64,000 bases of DNA from Chromohalobacter israelensis (GTDB lineage Bacteria > Pseudomonadota > Gammaproteobacteria > Pseudomonadales > Halomonadaceae). Both the position numbers and the translations under genes were made by a program. Where the stretch lies: NCBI GenBank assembly GCA_000761475.1, contig JQNW01000004.1, positions 1-64,000 on the forward strand, written 5' to 3'. Shown piece after piece: positions 63,056 to 64,000 of the stretch; position 1 is the first letter of the stretch, and every line of letters starts with the position of its first letter. A model generated the notes under the pieces. That model was not told the DNA's origin. It saw only the letters and a program-made list of their open reading frames with translations, and did not search any database.

Positions 63056-63515
63056 GCGCCTGGGAGCGACGCATCTCGAGGCCGTGGCGGAGGTGGAACG
63101 TCTCGGGCAGACACATCCCTGGACGCGCGACACGCTGGCCCGGGCGCTCGATGATGCCATGCTGGAAGTCTGGGGGGCGTGGCGAGCGCAGACCTTGCTG
63201 GGCTTTGCGGTGCTGGCGCGCCTGCCCTTCGAGGTCGAGCTGCAGGCATTGACCGTCAGGCCCGAGGCGCGTCGTCAGGGCGTCGGCCATGACCTGCTGA
63301 GACATCTCGTGACGCGTGCCGAGGCCCTCGCTGCCGAGCGACTGTTGCTGGAGGTACGGGAAGGCAATGCCCCGGCGCTGGCCCTCTATCGCCAGCTCGG
63401 CTTTCGCGAGGACGGACGGCGCCCCGGCTATTATCCGCCGGCCGACGCCAGCGCCGGGAAGCGGGAAACGGCCGTGTTGATGTCGTATCCGCTGGCCGAG
63501 GGCGCGTCCACCTAG
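63045..63515 (+). CDS. rimI: Ribosomal protein bS18 N-terminal acetyltransferase RimI
   Basis: The 156-residue GNAT protein starts at ATG 63045 after CGGAAG and overlaps the holD-like stop by 11 bases. GNAT core: LQALTVRPEARRQGVGHDLL (RxxGxG/A acetyl-CoA loop RRQGVGHD) and LEVREGNAPALALYRQLGFREDGRRPGYY, typical of RimI. It acetylates the N-terminal Ala of S18; the physiological purpose is not essential. The length and C-terminal block match E. coli RimI (148). Confidence 0.9.
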   Translation: MHLERLGATHLEAVAEVERLGQTHPWTRDTLARALDDAMLEVWGAWRAQTLLGFAVLARLPFEVELQALTVRPEARRQGVGHDLLRHLVTRAEALAAERLLLEVREGNAPALALYRQLGFREDGRRPGYYPPADASAGKRETAVLMSYPLAEGAST

Positions 63516-63532
63516 CGACGCGCCCCGCGGCG

Positions 63533-63742
63533 TCAAGGCGTCTGGGACGTCTCGCCGTTGCCGTCTTCGATTTCCTGGAACTTGCCGAGGAGCCCGTTCA
63601 GGCGGCGCTCCCACTCGTCACGCTCCTGCTTGAGGCGCGTGTTCTCCTCGCGCAGCTCTTCCGCCTCCATTTTCAGCATCTCGATGGTCTCGACGGCGTT
63701 CTGCACCTTTTGCTCGAGCTGGTTGAAGAGTTCGAGGCTCAT
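63533..63742 (-). CDS. zapB: ZapB-like cell-division coiled-coil protein
   Basis: The 69-residue protein is almost all coiled coil: MSLELFNQLEQKVQNAVETI, then LKMEAEELREENTRLKQERD, with heptad leucines. This fits ZapB (about 81 residues in E. coli), which links ZapA to the Z ring and MatP. SlyX is an alternative of similar size, but the LExLExKxQxAxxTI opening is ZapB-like. It is on the minus strand and convergent with rimI. Confidence 0.85.
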   Translation of the reverse strand: MSLELFNQLEQKVQNAVETIEMLKMEAEELREENTRLKQERDEWERRLNGLLGKFQEIEDGNGETSQTP

Positions 63743-63810
63743 GGACTTCTCCTACACGGTGGATGGGACGGTGCGGTCGGCATGCGGTCGACCGAGCCCG
63801 CTGGCGGTCA

Positions 63811-63836
63811 GCGTACGCGCGCGGCGCGCGCGCGAC
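63811..63836. repeat. Alternating purine-pyrimidine CG tract between zapB and rsmD
   Basis: Bases 63811-63834 alternate purine and pyrimidine, except for one GG break at 63823-63824 (GCGTACGCGCGCG then GCGCGCGCGCG). It could form Z-DNA or, on the minus strand, a GC hairpin after rsmD. Confidence 0.6.
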
Positions 63837-63861
63837 AAGCGTCGCCGGGCGCCGACAGGCA

Positions 63862-64000
63862 TCAGGGCCGAGCGCTGGCGTGGCGGCGATAGAGACGGCC
63901 GATACCGTCACCGGCACGCACCTCGCGATGAAGTTGCCAGTGGTCGGGAACCGCCGGGGTCAGCTCGTGTTCGACTTCCAGGTAGATCCACGCCTGCTCA
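63862..64000 (-). CDS. rsmD: RsmD 16S rRNA (guanine-966-N2)-methyltransferase, C-terminal part
   Basis: Only the last 45 or so residues are in the window (the gene runs past 64000). They read EQAWIYLEVEHELTPAVPDHWQLHREVRAGDGIGRLYRRH and end at a TGA at 63862. The W-x-Y-x-E and W-x-LHRE-x-x-AG pattern is the C terminus of RsmD, which methylates G966 of 16S rRNA with SAM. The catalytic NPPY motif lies outside the window. It is on the same strand as zapB, upstream of it. Confidence 0.8.
   Translation of the reverse strand, partial: EQAWIYLEVEHELTPAVPDHWQLHREVRAGDGIGRLYRRHASARP

Overview
The window looks like the chromosome of a moderately halophilic gammaproteobacterium of the Halomonadaceae (Halomonas or Chromohalobacter type). 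The grounds are high GC content with many GTG and TTG starts, an ectoine hydroxylase (ectD), a PHB-type acetoacetyl-CoA reductase, and housekeeping blocks ordered as in Pseudomonas and Halomonas relatives (ypjD/ffh/rpsP-rimM-trmD-rplS, xerD-dsbC-hom-thrC-recJ, prfB-lysS, minCDE). This is judged from protein features and gene order only; no database search was run. About 60 protein genes and one tRNA are supported. There is no rRNA, CRISPR array or prophage.

Region by region. 1-1.66 kb: a tiny acidic lipoprotein with a clear terminator, then a complete IS3-family insertion sequence whose transposase is made by -1 frameshifting. 1.66-13 kb: single genes and short overlapping groups of metabolism and stress genes (Tim44-domain protein, yaaA, an aldo-keto reductase, a Sel1 protein, a DEDD exonuclease, a quinone oxidoreductase, a LOG-family hydrolase, DUF501, ybaK, a thioesterase, a PatB-like lyase, cnoX, DUF3750). 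13-18.6 kb: a signalling block with a KaiC-like double ATPase overlapping a GAF-GGDEF-EAL protein, divergent from two response regulators across an AT-rich spacer holding a long inverted repeat. 18.6-26.2 kb: initiator tRNA, phaB, a large DUF349 protein, minCDE and sbcB.

26.2-34.6 kb: a periplasmic pitrilysin, an SRAP protein with every catalytic residue replaced, a TetR regulator overlapping a fused lysophospholipid transporter/acyltransferase, a CorB-type protein and YpjD. 34.8-45 kb: the translation and secretion core (ffh, rpsP, rimM, trmD, rplS), then xerD, dsbC, hom, thrC and recJ. 45-51.4 kb: a metal-efflux operon (MerR regulator, CopA-type ATPase, and a 24-residue membrane peptide overlapping it by ATGA), a FadL porin and ectD. 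51.6-56.8 kb: an oligopeptide ABC importer with a fused double ATPase. 57-64 kb: prfB with its autoregulatory +1 frameshift, lysS, a DHA2 exporter, bolA, a likely unrecognised holD in front of rimI, zapB and the 3' end of rsmD.

The most interesting items are the KaiC/c-di-GMP/response-regulator block and its inverted repeat, the catalytically stripped SRAP protein, the probable HolD (psi) subunit, and the translationally coupled micropeptide behind copA.
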